Shown piece after piece: positions 23,601 through 36,000 of a stretch of DNA of 64,000 nucleotides. The position numbers and the translations under genes were made by a program. The DNA comes from Apteryx mantelli (lineage: Eukaryota; Chordata; Aves; Apterygiformes; Apterygidae). Position 1 is the stretch's first letter, and every line of letters starts with the position of its first letter. The stretch covers positions 86,360,007-86,424,006 of the forward strand of contig NC_089978.1 in assembly GCF_036417845.1 (NCBI RefSeq), given 5' to 3'. A model generated the notes under the pieces. The model saw nothing but the letters and a program-made list of their open reading frames with translations, did no database searches and was not told the origin of the DNA.

Positions 23601-25559
23601 CGCTCAAAAGTGCAACTCAGACTGCAGCATGCTCTGCCTCTGTGGCATCATCCAGTTACGGATGATAGCCTAGGCAGAGGCTATCTCTACAATTCCCTCT
23701 GCTGTTCTCCAGCGTCTTCTGGCTTTTACACATGCACAGATTTTGCTATCTTTTCTCGGCCCCATCTGCAATAGGATGGCACTGCGTGTATCTTACCATA
23801 ATTGCATTCACATTGCATTCAGGGGTCTATAGGCACTAACCCTTGTACTGATTTTTGAATAATGGCAGCACGGCATGCCGCAGACCTGAAATTCTGGGGT
23901 CAAGAACAATCTTTCCTTACCTAGGTACCTTACTTTACCTAATCCACTCAAAAGAAATGCAATAAGTGTGTCCTACTACTGTCTTCTACAACATGCAACA
24001 CCACATGATCTAACAATGCTCAGGATAAATCTAAGCAGGATGGTTCTTCAAACTTTGGTAGTATGCAGCAGCTGGTGAATGAACATTATAGCTCTTCCTC
24101 TAACTATACTGAAGTAACATAAATAAGGTCCTAGATCTTCAGGAGGCAGAGTTTAAGAACATAACAACAATGACATGCTTATTCTTGATAACAGGAAGTC
24201 ATGATTTAATAAACTATTACTTCCTTGTCAGTGTGGACAAAGGGAAGATGATAGCCATCAGAAGTATGTAACTTCAAACATAAAGATGATTCTCAGGAGA
24301 AAAGGACCCTTGGAATTTATTCAGGACTGGTCATGGGTGGGCTCACACCAAACACTAATGAAAAACAAAAAGAAAAAAGAAGAAAAAAAGAGGAACATTC
24401 CCCCTCGTTATTTGCAAACATGCCAATGACATGAATTCAGAATAACATAAGGCAAATCAATAAATGAAAAAATTAATGGGCATAAATTTCATAAAACAGG
24501 CAAAATCAGGAAGTAATTACGACAAATTTTAAAGACCCATAAAGCATGAAAGTGTGGTCCACACAGGAAAAAAGAAAAATTATTCCATGTCACCAGGAAT
24601 TAATTTTTCCTTACCATTTATTTTTTTCTTAATATGTAACTTTTTTTTTTTTAATAGGATAGGTTTTAAGATTTGGAGCATACCTCCTTTGTTTCAGACT
24701 CTTCCTTCACAAATCAGATAACGTAGTTCTCAACATTAGCATTTTGTAACCATCTAAGTCACTTTCAAAGCTATTTCCAGAAAAAAGGGGAAAAAAAGAA
24801 ATAAATTTAGGCAACAACAGGTATAAATCTTGAATATTTGACAGATCAAAATTTGCAAACCCCATCACCTCACTGACTGGCATGAAAAGCTGAAAATGCA
24901 CAAAATGAAAAGCTCACTGTAATTTCTTCAGGAACAGAGACTGCCCAGCAGCTTAAGGAAACACACTGTTTACTTGCAATAGAAAAAAAAAGAGAGAACA
25001 AAAGGTTGTTTGGGAAGTCACAAGTGCTGTTGAAAATGGCAGCTAGGCTCCTCTGGGCAGCAACTCAACTTATTGCCTTTCCTTCATCAACTTCAGTAGC
25101 TAAGATGCACATTGCAGTTTTACTTTCTGTGTTTCACTCAATAACTCCACTTACACATATTCCAATTCTTTCCAATTACTATATTACTTGTAATAATGTA
25201 AGCAGTACTAGTAGTACAAGTACAATAGCACTTGTAAAAAGAGAAGGAGTTTAATAGTTTGAGGAGAAAAAGCAAAAACAGAATACTAGAAGCAAGCACT
25301 CTGTTGGGTACTGTAAATCAGCACAATTGGACACACAGAAATACAAATTACTCCACGTAATCCTACCAGCAGGACTGTACTTTGATCAGTACAGATTTTG
25401 GAGAACTCTACCCCAAATGTGCTGCTCTATACTATGAAATAAACTATAGCCGTGGTGGCAAATATTTATTTTGTGCTTGCTGCTGATACTGAGATTTGGA
25501 AACAGCACTCAGCGGGACAGGGAACACGCTTTCTAAGTCACGACAATCGCTGGAGAATA
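20697..25559. other. CTPS2 5' intron(s), nothing notable
   Basis: AT-rich sequence between the start-codon exon and the promoter island. It may contain further 5' UTR exons, which cannot be recognised without transcript data. There is an A-run at 21381-21398. An open frame at 23310-23774 has no family resemblance and is taken as chance. Confidence 0.55.
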
Positions 25560-26110
25560 ATGTGCTCCCTGCTGCTAGTGACAGCGCCACGAGCCAGCAC
25601 GACCGGGCCGGGCTGCACCGGCCTCCACATGGCGCCGACACAGCGAGGGGGCGGCTCACAGCCCCGCCCCGCGGCCGCCGCTGTGTTTCACCTCAGCAGC
25701 GCGCCCTGCGCAGGGGCCGCCCGGCCTCGCCCGCCCCTCCGCGGCCACGGCCGGCCGCGAGCCCGCGCCGGAAGAGAGGCCGCTCCACCCATCCCCCCCC
25801 TGCCGGCGGCGACACGGTGCGGGCGGCCGTTACCTCGGCTCTGCTCCCGCCCAGGTGCCGGCGCGAGGGCGGCCGTTGGCGGCGGCCGTTGGGTGTCCCC
25901 GTCGCTGCGCGGGGCCCGGGCGCGGCCCAGGGGCGGCCCGAGGAACGCTGCTGCGGAGCAGCGGGGGGCACCTCGGCCCGCAGGAGGGCGCGGGGAGACC
26001 GCGGAGAAAAGCGCCGGGCGCCACGTTCCCGTCGCGGGCGGGAGGGCAGAATCGAGACGGGAAGGTGCTGGTGCGGGCCTGCTCTCACCTGAGCCAGCAC
26101 AGGCTCACGG
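25560..26110 (-). promoter_or_regulatory. CpG island, probable CTPS2 promoter and first exon
   Basis: A sharp rise in G+C and CpG (gcccgcccctccgcggccac and following). On the minus strand there are two good splice donors: CTCAG/GTGAGAG with its last exon base at 26089, and CCGAG/GTAACG with its last exon base at 25834. Either could end a non-coding first exon of CTPS2. No TATA box is evident. The transcription start cannot be fixed from sequence. Confidence 0.7.
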
Positions 26111-26929
26111 CCTGGGCAGACGGCTTTTAAAAAAAACGGATAATTAAACCAACAGCCCGAGGTTGAAGATGAGATGTCATTACTAGGAAGCAAACCCGCT
26201 GTCTTTCGGGCTCTGCTGTAGGGCCTGAAGCTCTGAGCGCATACTAAATTCAGTCCTCAAATACAGAGCAGTTGTCTTCCCAACTTTGCTAACTGACAAA
26301 AATCTGGTTTTAACATTTTCTGAGACCTTTAAACATCCTCCTGCACCACATAAGGATGCAGTTCGGTTGGATCTGTCAGGTGTCAGACCATCTGAGGCGA
26401 AGGGGAAGCACTCATGACCTTCTGCCAGCTCTGCTGCAAAATAGGCGCAAAAACCATGGTAAAACAGCCTGACTTACCTTGGCTGCCAGTACGGTCTGAT
26501 TACAGCCTATGGCCTCAGCCAGGCAAACCCTCATGCAAGCGCTTACCCCAGGGTGCACAAGCTTCAGTCACCGTATTTAAAGCAGTGAAGTTAGGTATTG
26601 GCACACATGACCAGAATCAAACTCTGTACTCAGATAAACCAGGTCACCAGCTTCTTTAGGCAGTTTTAAATATTGAAATAACCACACAGCAGGAGATCTT
26701 CATACAGAAGCAAGTCTTTGGGGGGAAAAAGAAGCATCTCCCTAAAGACCAGACACATTACACTGAAAGAGAAATACAAGGGCACCTACTGCTTTCTGCC
26801 CACCTTTCCCTAGCTTTGGCTGAAGACTCCTGCGGCCTCTGGCAGAAAGCGCTTACCCAGACCCCACCGGTAAACAGCGAACGAGCCTCACTCGCTTTCT
26901 GCTAGTCGAGACTGAGGAAACCCTAACGC
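26111..26929. other. Spacer between the two CpG islands
   Basis: Moderate-GC sequence between the CTPS2-side and SYAP1-side islands. Several minus-strand GTAAGC-type donors can be read here (cgcttacc at about 26542 and 26851) but I cannot show that any is used. No gene supported. Confidence 0.5.
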
Positions 26930-27830
26930 ATTGGTGGCAGCAAGGGGGAGTTACCTGCCATACGTCTTCCGCGCGAGATGCATACAGAGAAACCGCGTGG
27001 GTGTGCGCGCGTGTCTGAGCACACGGCGCCACCAGCGGTTCCCGCGTGGGGCAGGTGCCCCGCGGCGGCCGCGCGCCCAGCTCGTCACGCCTCCCCGCCC
27101 CTCACGAGCGTCGCTCTTCCTACCTCGCCCGCCAGCTCAGCTGCTCCGCCCGTCCCCGCCCCTTGGGGCCATAGGGAGGCGGGCTAGAGCACCGCCCTTC
27201 CCTGCGACGTTCGGAAGTGGCGTACGCGGAAGGAGCAGGCGGCCCGGGTTTCCGCATAGCGAGCCGCTTGCCCGTGCCGTTAGGAGTGTCCGGTAACCGC
27301 CGAGCGCGGCCGCGGCCGCCCCTGCGCCATGTTGCGCGGCCTGGGCAGCTGGCTGGGACTAGAGCGAGCAGGCGAGGAGAAACTGCTGCCGGCCGAGGAG
27401 GGGAGCCGGAGCAGCCCTGCGGATGCAGGCGCGGGTGAGGAGCCCGCCGCGCGGAGCCAGGAGCAGGCGGAGCTGCAGGCGGACTCGGACCCGCTCCTCA
27501 GCCAGGCCAAAGGACTCGGCAGTGAGTGTCCTGCCTGCGCTGCCGCCGCCCGGGGGAGCCGGGCGGAGGCGACCCGGCCCTGACACCGGCTGGGGGGCCG
27601 TTGCACCTGACCGAAAAGCGTGTCCCACCTTCCCCCCCCCCCCCCCCCGCCTTCAATGCGGCCCTGGCGGCTCGTGTGTCCCCGCCGCCTTTGCTCCGCT
27701 CCCCCGCCGTACGCCCGGCCGGGCCGGCCTGCGACGTAGCGGAGAGCTGTGGGGACGCTCCAAGTAGTGCTTCTCCCCCCCCGCGACACACACCCACCCC
27801 CCCACACCCACCCACCCCGCTGCTGGGAGG
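26930..27830 (+). promoter_or_regulatory. CpG island with SYAP1 promoter and exon 1
   Basis: A CpG-rich block around SYAP1 exon 1. Upstream of the ATG there are GC boxes (ctccgcccgtccccgcccct, 27144-27163) and ETS-type sites (CGGAAGTG at 27212-27219 and GCGGAAGG at 27226-27233). There is no TATA box. This is the usual make-up of a housekeeping promoter. Minus-strand donor-like sites at about 26952 (CAG/GTAACT) and 27119 (GAG/GTAGGA) leave open a CTPS2 start within this island. Confidence 0.75.
27329..27521 (+). CDS. SYAP1: SYAP1 coding exon 1 (residues 1-64)
   Basis: Starts [15 protein letters not shown] (human MFRGLSSWLGL by memory) and ends LLSQAKGLG with donor GTGAGT, phase 1. The middle is a GC-rich, low-constraint acidic and Ala-rich linker. 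Part of the preceding 5' UTR is the GGCCGC-rich stretch right before the ATG. Confidence 0.95.
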
Positions 27831-30800
27831 GCTTCACGCCAGGGGAAACGGAAAAGGTCTCAGTAAAAGAATAGCTTCCCATGTTGGGGGGGTGTCTTGC
27901 CTTGGCCACCTCACCTGGGGAGTGGTGCTTATAGTGGTGTTAAAAAGAGAGAAAAAAAAACATAGTGGTTTTAAAGCAGTAAAACTGTCTTTGTATGGTG
28001 ACAGTAACACAGGGCAACAACTGAAGGAGCAAAGGTAGGACAGTTTAAAGCATGTTTAGGAGTTAGGATAGAAGTTAAAAATAGTTATCATTTTCCTTTA
28101 AAGCAAAGCTTTAACTGAACTAAGCGGGCACAAATTGGTTTTAAATTGAATTAAGCATGTTTCTTCTCAGTTCACCAAAGTTAAAAGAAAAATTTTTTTT
28201 GCATCTAGATAACTACAACTCTGATGTAGCTTGCTTAGTGATGCAAAAAGGGGAATGCAAGCTTATAAGATGACCAGAATACTCTTTTAAAAAAAAAAAA
28301 AAAAAAGCATATCTTTCCAGATGTAAACAGTAATTCAGATCAGGTTAGCTAGTCTGTAAAGTTCTCTCAGTGAAGAATGTGTTAAAAGCCATTCTTCTCT
28401 ACCCTTTTGTTCTTTGATGTTCCCGTATATCTTCCTGTTTTGCATCTCTTTTAAATCATGTTTGTTAACTGTGATCTATGACATGCATCACTACCGTGCA
28501 TTTCGCAGGTTGGAGTTTTTCCTACAATGTGCTCCACAATTCTGAAACAGTCCCATGCAATTGATAAAGCTGAAAGCTTGAAAGTGAGCTGATTCTCATA
28601 AAGTCCAAAAAATGAAGATGTAGTTAGATATTCCTTTTAGATAACAATAACTGACAACAAGAAGTGTTTAAGTGAGTTGCTAACAATTCTGTGCGCTGTT
28701 GAAGGATGTTGCCACACTGGAAATCAAAAATCATTTAAAAATCTTTTTGGATGTTTGAAATACAAATCAAGGCATTGACTACAAACATGTCAGTTATCTT
28801 TCTTAGAAAAGTTATTAAATGAGCAGTATTTCTTTAAGTTTCTGTTCTAACTATGGGAGAAGTGATGTGAGCATGCAGAATAATGTACTTTGTGAAGTGC
28901 TGTGGGTTTTGCACGATTTTTTATGTAAAAATACTTTAACTATTTTGTTAAACTCATCTGTAATAAGACAGGGTTGTAATTAGGTGTAGGCAAGAATAGA
29001 TGTAGGCAAAATTTACTATAGTAGGTTCTCAGAATTTTAGTTCATACAAAGTGGAACTCCATTGATAAAATGTTTGTTACTAATGCTCTGAAATACTGGA
29101 TCAATATCTTTTGAAAGCTTAGTCTGAGATGGTTCATGAATGGTTTGCCTTGGGCTTTCTGAACTGCAGCAGATTATCTAAATTGTTCATAGATGCTTGT
29201 CTGATTAGTGTTTTAAGTAGATCCTAATCCAGCAGTCACTCTGACTGTGGAAGACAGAAAAAAGACTGAATTTTCAGAGGAAGAATAAGTATTGACCATT
29301 ATGCATTTAAAGGTCCATCCCATAACAGTAAACACAGTAATCTGTAAAAGATGTAACTCCTTTAGATTCAATTTCAGTGAATTAATTTGCTCTGGAAGTG
29401 AGAATTTGATCTAGTGATCCATGGATTTGACGCATGTCTGTGTCCATCCGTGTCTGTGACACAACAGAAGATTGTGGTAGAAAGGTCGTCTTTTTAAAAG
29501 CAGTTGGACATTACAGATTTCCCTAGCACATAAAGAATTCTACCAGTAAAACTGAAATCTTGCATATATTGTTTGTATGCTCATTATCAAGTTATTACAA
29601 AAGGTAGCATTGCCAGCATAGTATCATCCGTGGTTGGAGAATTCGTCAATATGAACTAAAAATATAAATATTGCTCATCAAATAATCTTAATAGGGACAT
29701 AGTTTTGGAAGAGGGAAGGAAACTTTCTCGGTCTTTGAAAGTGGAAGCATTGTTTTTCCACCACTAGTTCACTAGGCCAAGTACTGCCTCCTATTGAGGC
29801 TTTATAAGTACCTTAGTATAAGAAGAAATAAGAAGAATACTTGTCTTTAATAGAAAGAAAAAACATTTTGCTCTTCAGACTAGTTTCAGTTCTGGCCATA
29901 AGACTGGCAAAAACACTTTGCTCAACTATACCGAGAAGTTGCTATGTTGTAGTGTAACATACACCACCTGCAATGACAAATGTTTCAGGACCTTTTGCAT
30001 CCGAAACAATTGTATACAAGAAACCTTCCAGGGATGCATAAAACAACAAATAAAGGTTGGGGGAAGCAATCCGGTAGGCTGCTCTCTCCTCTACTGTCAT
30101 AAGGAGTATACTGTATGTGTGTATATATATAGTGTAAGATAGGCATTTTTATATACAATATGAAGCTTGTGATGTGGTGTGAAGCCTGATAAGAGATACC
30201 AAAGATGCTAGCAAGCACTGGGAGGAATTTTGGTTGTCACTATTCTGTGACTTATAAATGGAAGTTATGTGTAGAAAACTGTCTTTCTTAAGGGCTGACT
30301 AGACCTCTACATTTTTCAGTACGGATTTGGCAATGTCATTAAGAAAGAACATTTTATAAGCCGCAAAGAACAGCAGCCAGCTTTGCAAAAAGTGACATGA
30401 CTACTCCAAAGCAATTCATTCTGTTAGTTGTTAACAGCTGTGTGTGTTAAAATAACTCACATTTTTTCACATGCTAAGGTTATTTTTTACATTTCTAACC
30501 TATAAGGCAACTTGAATTTTCGAGGTCCTGAAAAGGAAGATACTTGTTTTCTTCCCTCTCTCTCCCCCCACCCTCTGCAACTGCTGTCTGTTTTTAAGTC
30601 CCCTATGTAAAAGTAAATTTCTTGGAATAACTGAAAGATCCTTGCTATCCCACATGCTTTGCGTTCTTTCTTATGCCTCAAATATGTCTCTGATAATCAC
30701 CATACAGCTTAAAAACACCATTACATCTTCCTACAAGCCTAAATTATAGATACTGACATTGTATATACTGTAATTGTGAAATTACAGACAATAATACATC

Positions 30801-32972
30801 TGTTTAATACAGTGCTTATGACATAGTGTAACTATCTGAGAAATAAACTAATTCAATATTGTTTTAAGGTACTTTGTCAGTAAATTGATTTTTAATGTTT
30901 CTGAAGGTTAATGATTTACATTTTGATGCTTGCCTTCTCAAGTATGTTCTGACCCCTTAGTTAAAAACTAACAATACAGGACAACTGTTTCTGCTATATG
31001 GTTCTTTTCTTGCCACCTTTCTTCAGTTCAGCACTGCTGGTATAAAAGATGGTAATTAGAATTTTAAAAAGATGGTAATTAGAGTTTTAAAAAGTATTTT
31101 TCTGAATGGCATCAGAATAGCAGTAACAAATAAAGAGCCACATTATTTCTAATGAAGCTAAAAAAGACAATGCAAAGTAGAAAAGGGGCCACATCAAGAG
31201 CGATATTCTACCTTAAGACTTCCGAAGGAGTTTGAAGTCTTATCTACCTGAAATTTTTAATGTGTTTGTTGACTCACTTCATGAGACTTTATTGTGCATG
31301 TTGATTTTCTTAATTAAAAAAAAACTGTTTTATTCATGTTGCTAAAGCTACTTCATTGCTTAATGTCTGAATACTACTTAAATAATTGAAGTTATAAAAG
31401 ACATTGCTTCAGAAAATTGATTGGAGGGCAGCATTTCAAAGGCTACTAGAAATGTTTGGTTTAGTAAACAAGTTTAAGGTATGATAGTTTACGGTTTACA
31501 GAAATTTTTGATCAAACATACAGTTACATAACTAAATAACAAGAACTAGAAAAGGATAAATAGGATTTTAGGAGTTCTTTGTAGACAAGAAGCTAAGTTA
31601 AATGATTCTGAAAGAAGACTTCAGGTAGGTAGCCAAACGTAGAAAAATAAAAGAAATCTAGTAAGATTGGATGTAAAGAGAGATTTTTCAACTCTTTCTC
31701 TTCTCATCTGTGAAAGGTTACCTCTTCAATTTTGCCACTGCTGCTACAAAAAAGATATCTGAATCAGTTGCAGAAACAGCACAAACTATAAAGAAGTCTG
31801 TAGAAGAAGGAAAAATCGACAGTATAATTGATAAGGTATTTCATTTTTCGGTTACTTGATCTGTAACATCTGCTTGCTTACTGTTACTGGAATGTGTAAC
31901 AAATCTGGCACATGACACTTTATTTCTTTAAACTTGCTTTAGGAATTCGATGGTTCAAGCGCGGCTATTTCCTGTCATGACTAACAGCTTGACTGAAGTG
32001 TGTGTACAGTGTAGACATGCCAAAAACTTGTTAATAGATAACTTGTACATGAAAATGCAGTTAATAGAACAGCTTCTCTGTTAGCTTAATAATATATGCA
32101 CTTGTTAAAACAACTGACATTAAATATCTAACCATGGTGGGTTTCTTTAATATAATAAAATTACTTTAAAGGCTTACTGTTATACAGTGCTCGCTAACTG
32201 AAGAGTTGTTCAGGGTTTCTTCACGTTGTTCATTTTGTGGTCCTTAGCCCTGTTCACTTCACAGCATTCAAGTTCTTACCAGAAAGCACAATTGACTTTC
32301 TCATGTATTTTTCTAAAACATTTGTCCCTTGCAGTAGTCATTTGAAAGTTTTAGGAGTAGGAAACAGTTCAGTTTTGCTGTGGTGAGATGGCAGGCAGTT
32401 TTGGTAATTTTCTTCATGTTGTGACATCTGGTCTATATGTTGAACACCACGCCTCATTGTGTGACTGAAAAGTGTGATGTGGTTTTCACGTGAGCATGTT
32501 TTTGTATTGTGCTTATGAAAATGACCTGGTAAAGTTATTGTAAGTCAGGTACAGCTTATGTTTTTTAAAAAAATTTCTTTGCAACTATGTTATATTAAAA
32601 AAGCCACACACACACTAAAAAAGGTTTGCTTTGAAATTAAAGGCATAATAGTTGAAGTTCCACTAATATTTGCATTTAGAGCTCAACTGTTGCAGGAGAG
32701 AGAGTACACTTAAAGTTTGCAGACTATTCCAGAGTAGGAAAAGTTACAATATCATTTTCAATCTCCATACTATATTCTGAATTCCTTGCAAGACTGGAAA
32801 CATGTCTAAGATCCAGTAAGACAGTATTTTGCATTTCCCTTTTGGAAATTTCAGGACTGAAGAGATGAAGAAGAAGCAAAATTATTTAGAAGAAGTATTA
32901 CTGGAAATCATCTGGGGATTTTTGTTCACCAGAAAATGTATACAAGTCATCCATGAATGCTGTTGCAAAAAG

Positions 32973-33007
<35 letters not shown>

Positions 33008-36000
33008 ATATTATTTATCACTGTGGGAAGTCTCAAATTGTGCTAACACGCTTCTTTACTCAATATTGCACCTGTGTTCAGTATCCTTCAGGATGTAGAT
33101 AAACTGGAGAAAGACCAGAACACAGTTTTAGATATGATGACATAGGAGGAAAGGCTGGAAGAATTGGGGTTGTTTTAGTCTTTTTACAAGGGTTAAGGAA
33201 GGGGTGTAACAAAGATGCCTGTGATAAACTATCTGCCATTTCTAGTGATCGTTGTTCAAGTAGTAAACAACTTAATTTGCTGCTAATCTTGGGTGAAATA
33301 ACTAAGATCTTTCCAACAATGCAGATGAGTAAGTTTGGGAATGGGTAACTTAGGATATAGAGCCCCTGTTACTGGAGATTTAAAGCTTTAATTATATGGC
33401 TGTGAGGCAAAATTGATCACGTCTCAGCAAAAGAATGAGTTAGATGACCATTGGGGTCCTTCTGAGATGCACATTTTCAAAACGTCTGTATTACTGCTTG
33501 GATTTATGTGTATTTGGGGGATTACAACATGTTCAGAAGATTTCACTAATTTGAGTCTTCAGTAGGAGACAACTTTGACCTAAATTTCCAGAGTGAATAG
33601 CAGGGTATAAACACACAGTTTCCATCAACTTAAATGCAGTAATGAGTGTTCAGCCCATTTGCGTTCAACACATTTGCAGGTCAGTTCTGTGGAAAAATTA
33701 GGTTTAATTGCCTACACTTAAAGCAGTTCTGTTGCTCAGGGATTTAAATCAGCTTCCAGGGCTGCATTCAGTTATTTCAATTAAGACAGTCCTTTCTCTC
33801 TCTGCAGTCTTCTGCATCATTTATGACATGTCTTCTGGTTTGACAACAGCTGCCTCCTTTTAAAGTCCTTAGTTCCAACAGAGGAAAAACGAGGTACAAT
33901 GAGTGAGACAGAACTCTTATGGAGGGAGGTGTATAATGTGATCCTGTAATTAAAAAAAAAAAAAATGCATATAGAACTGCTTGTCCCTCCCGCTTTGGAA
34001 GCATATCATGATGTTATCCTCTGTAAGCCAGTAACCAGGAAATGGAACATTTAATATGCTTTATGAGAGAATCTTCTACAATTCTTAACTAAATTTGAAT
34101 TCACATTTAAGATGTAAAACAGGAAAGTGTGTGCTCTTTTGACCGAAGTTTGGTTAGTTGCAATGTTGTTGTTAATCAGAGCCTGATCAAAAGGTCTGAA
34201 GGGTCATAGGGGAGAAGCAGATTCAATTATAATTGTTGACCAAATGATCCGGCTGTATTTTTGAAGGCATAATTTTCTGTGTCCAGCTGTGCTAGAGGAA
34301 GACATTTTTGCCTGGAGCTGCCTTCTTGCTTCTTAGGAAGAGATGCAGGGAAGTTGCTCTTCAGTGCTTTTCAGTTAAACAGCTCACTGACTTAAACTTA
34401 TTTTAAGTTGATCTAGCTCAGGTACTACTTTTTGCTTGTTTAAGGTAATTTTCCTGCTGAGACAGGCAGTTGGGGGATGTCTGGGAGAAGTAAGGTGTGT
34501 TTTGTTTGTTTTTCCCAGCAGTTGTCTTCAGTTTACTTAAGTGGGAAGAGGAAATGCTATAACCTGTCTCTTAAATGCATCTCTGAAGCAAGAATCAGAA
34601 TTAAGTCAGCTTTATGGATATTGTCTAGGAAGCCCTTAGAGCTGTATAGTTACGGTTTCATAAGGCCCAGTGAGCTAAAGAAACAGCTCACTACTATCTT
34701 GTTCTGTCCCTGATCCCGCCACTTATCTCTGCTTCCTCTCCCTGTTCCTGGCTGCTGGCTCCATTGCTTAATTTTATGTTTTTTCAGTGCTTTAACTCAC
34801 AAGTTTGGCAGAAAAAAAATCCAGCAAAAAGTCTGTGTTGTGCGCTTTGTGGGCAAAGGCAGCTTGGAAGGGGAGGGGAACCATCCAAAGTCAACCCAAG
34901 TGTAGTGGGAGAGTGTCAGAGATGAGAGGTGCAACCAGACCCCTACTCCTCTTCTCTCTGACCTCCCTGTCTCAGCATCAGTGAGCTGTTGCATTGATTT
35001 GGTTGCCTGGGGAAATAAAGCCTTGCACTTTTTTTTTCCTCCCCTGAAATAAAATACAGTGAGCTTAAGTTTCTTGCTATAATTGGTGTTCATGCCCTCT
35101 CTCAAAATAATCATCAAATGACTCTTAAATTTTTCTTATGACTGTATTTTATCTCCAGGTTTCATTGACTTTTTAATGACAGCTATCTGTACGTAATAGC
35201 AAAGTTATACTCCCTGCTACCCAGGATACCAGAGTCTACCTGGCATGCTTTTGATCCACAGAATATCTGCAGCTGTGTGTCAGCTGGGAAAAAAGGAGAA
35301 ATAGACTGAGAAGGTTATTGATAATGCTTCTTTATTATAGAAATAGTAGTGCTCATAAAATATGCTGTAGGTAACTTAGCTACAATTTCTTATGCCTAAA
35401 ATAGCATTTTCTTTTTTCTGCGAATACCTGCAAATACATGAATTCCCTATTTTGACTAAAAAGCTTGCATACTGGGAAATCAGATTATAGTTTCTATAGC
35501 ATCCTAAAGCTTTTCTCTTGTACCATGTGAAGTATTTTATTCTCTAAACGCTAAACATTTATATCACTTAAGATCAGGAGGAAACAATGCGATTATTTGC
35601 ATAACAGGCACTACAGTAGTTCTCTCACTGATGTTACCTTGTGCTGAAATGCTGTGGTTTTTAGCTGGAAACTTTTTTATAGGGATTCACCGTGATTTGG
35701 TTTGAGAATTTATATGCTTTTTGGCAACTTGCTTAATTGATCAGTAGATCTCACTCTTCACATTTTTTTTATCTTACTAGTAATTTAAATATTATAGTTT
35801 TAACTTCTAGCTTGATTCCTTTTTTGCCTCTGCTCTCTACTGCAGAACGGCATTCACATTGTTACTTCTAGATTATGGCATACTGACTTTGGAAATATGT
35901 TTGAAAACACTAAATCTTATGCTGTAAAGTTGTGTGATGCATATAGCTCTTCCATGACCGTTCTCCATTTTTAAGGTTAACTTCAATATAGGGTATTCCT

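Noticed and set aside
23310-23774. 154-codon plus-strand open frame in the CTPS2 5' intron
   Set aside because: No family resemblance, no splice or promoter context, and antisense to CTPS2; taken as chance.
25452-26193. Overlapping open frames of 166-231 codons in the CTPS2-side CpG island
   Set aside because: All are Ala/Arg/Pro/Gly-rich, overlap on both strands and match no known family. This is a composition effect.
27280-28038. Open frames of 105-209 codons on both strands around SYAP1 exon 1
   Set aside because: Composition shadows of the CpG island. Only the SYAP1 frame shows family similarity.
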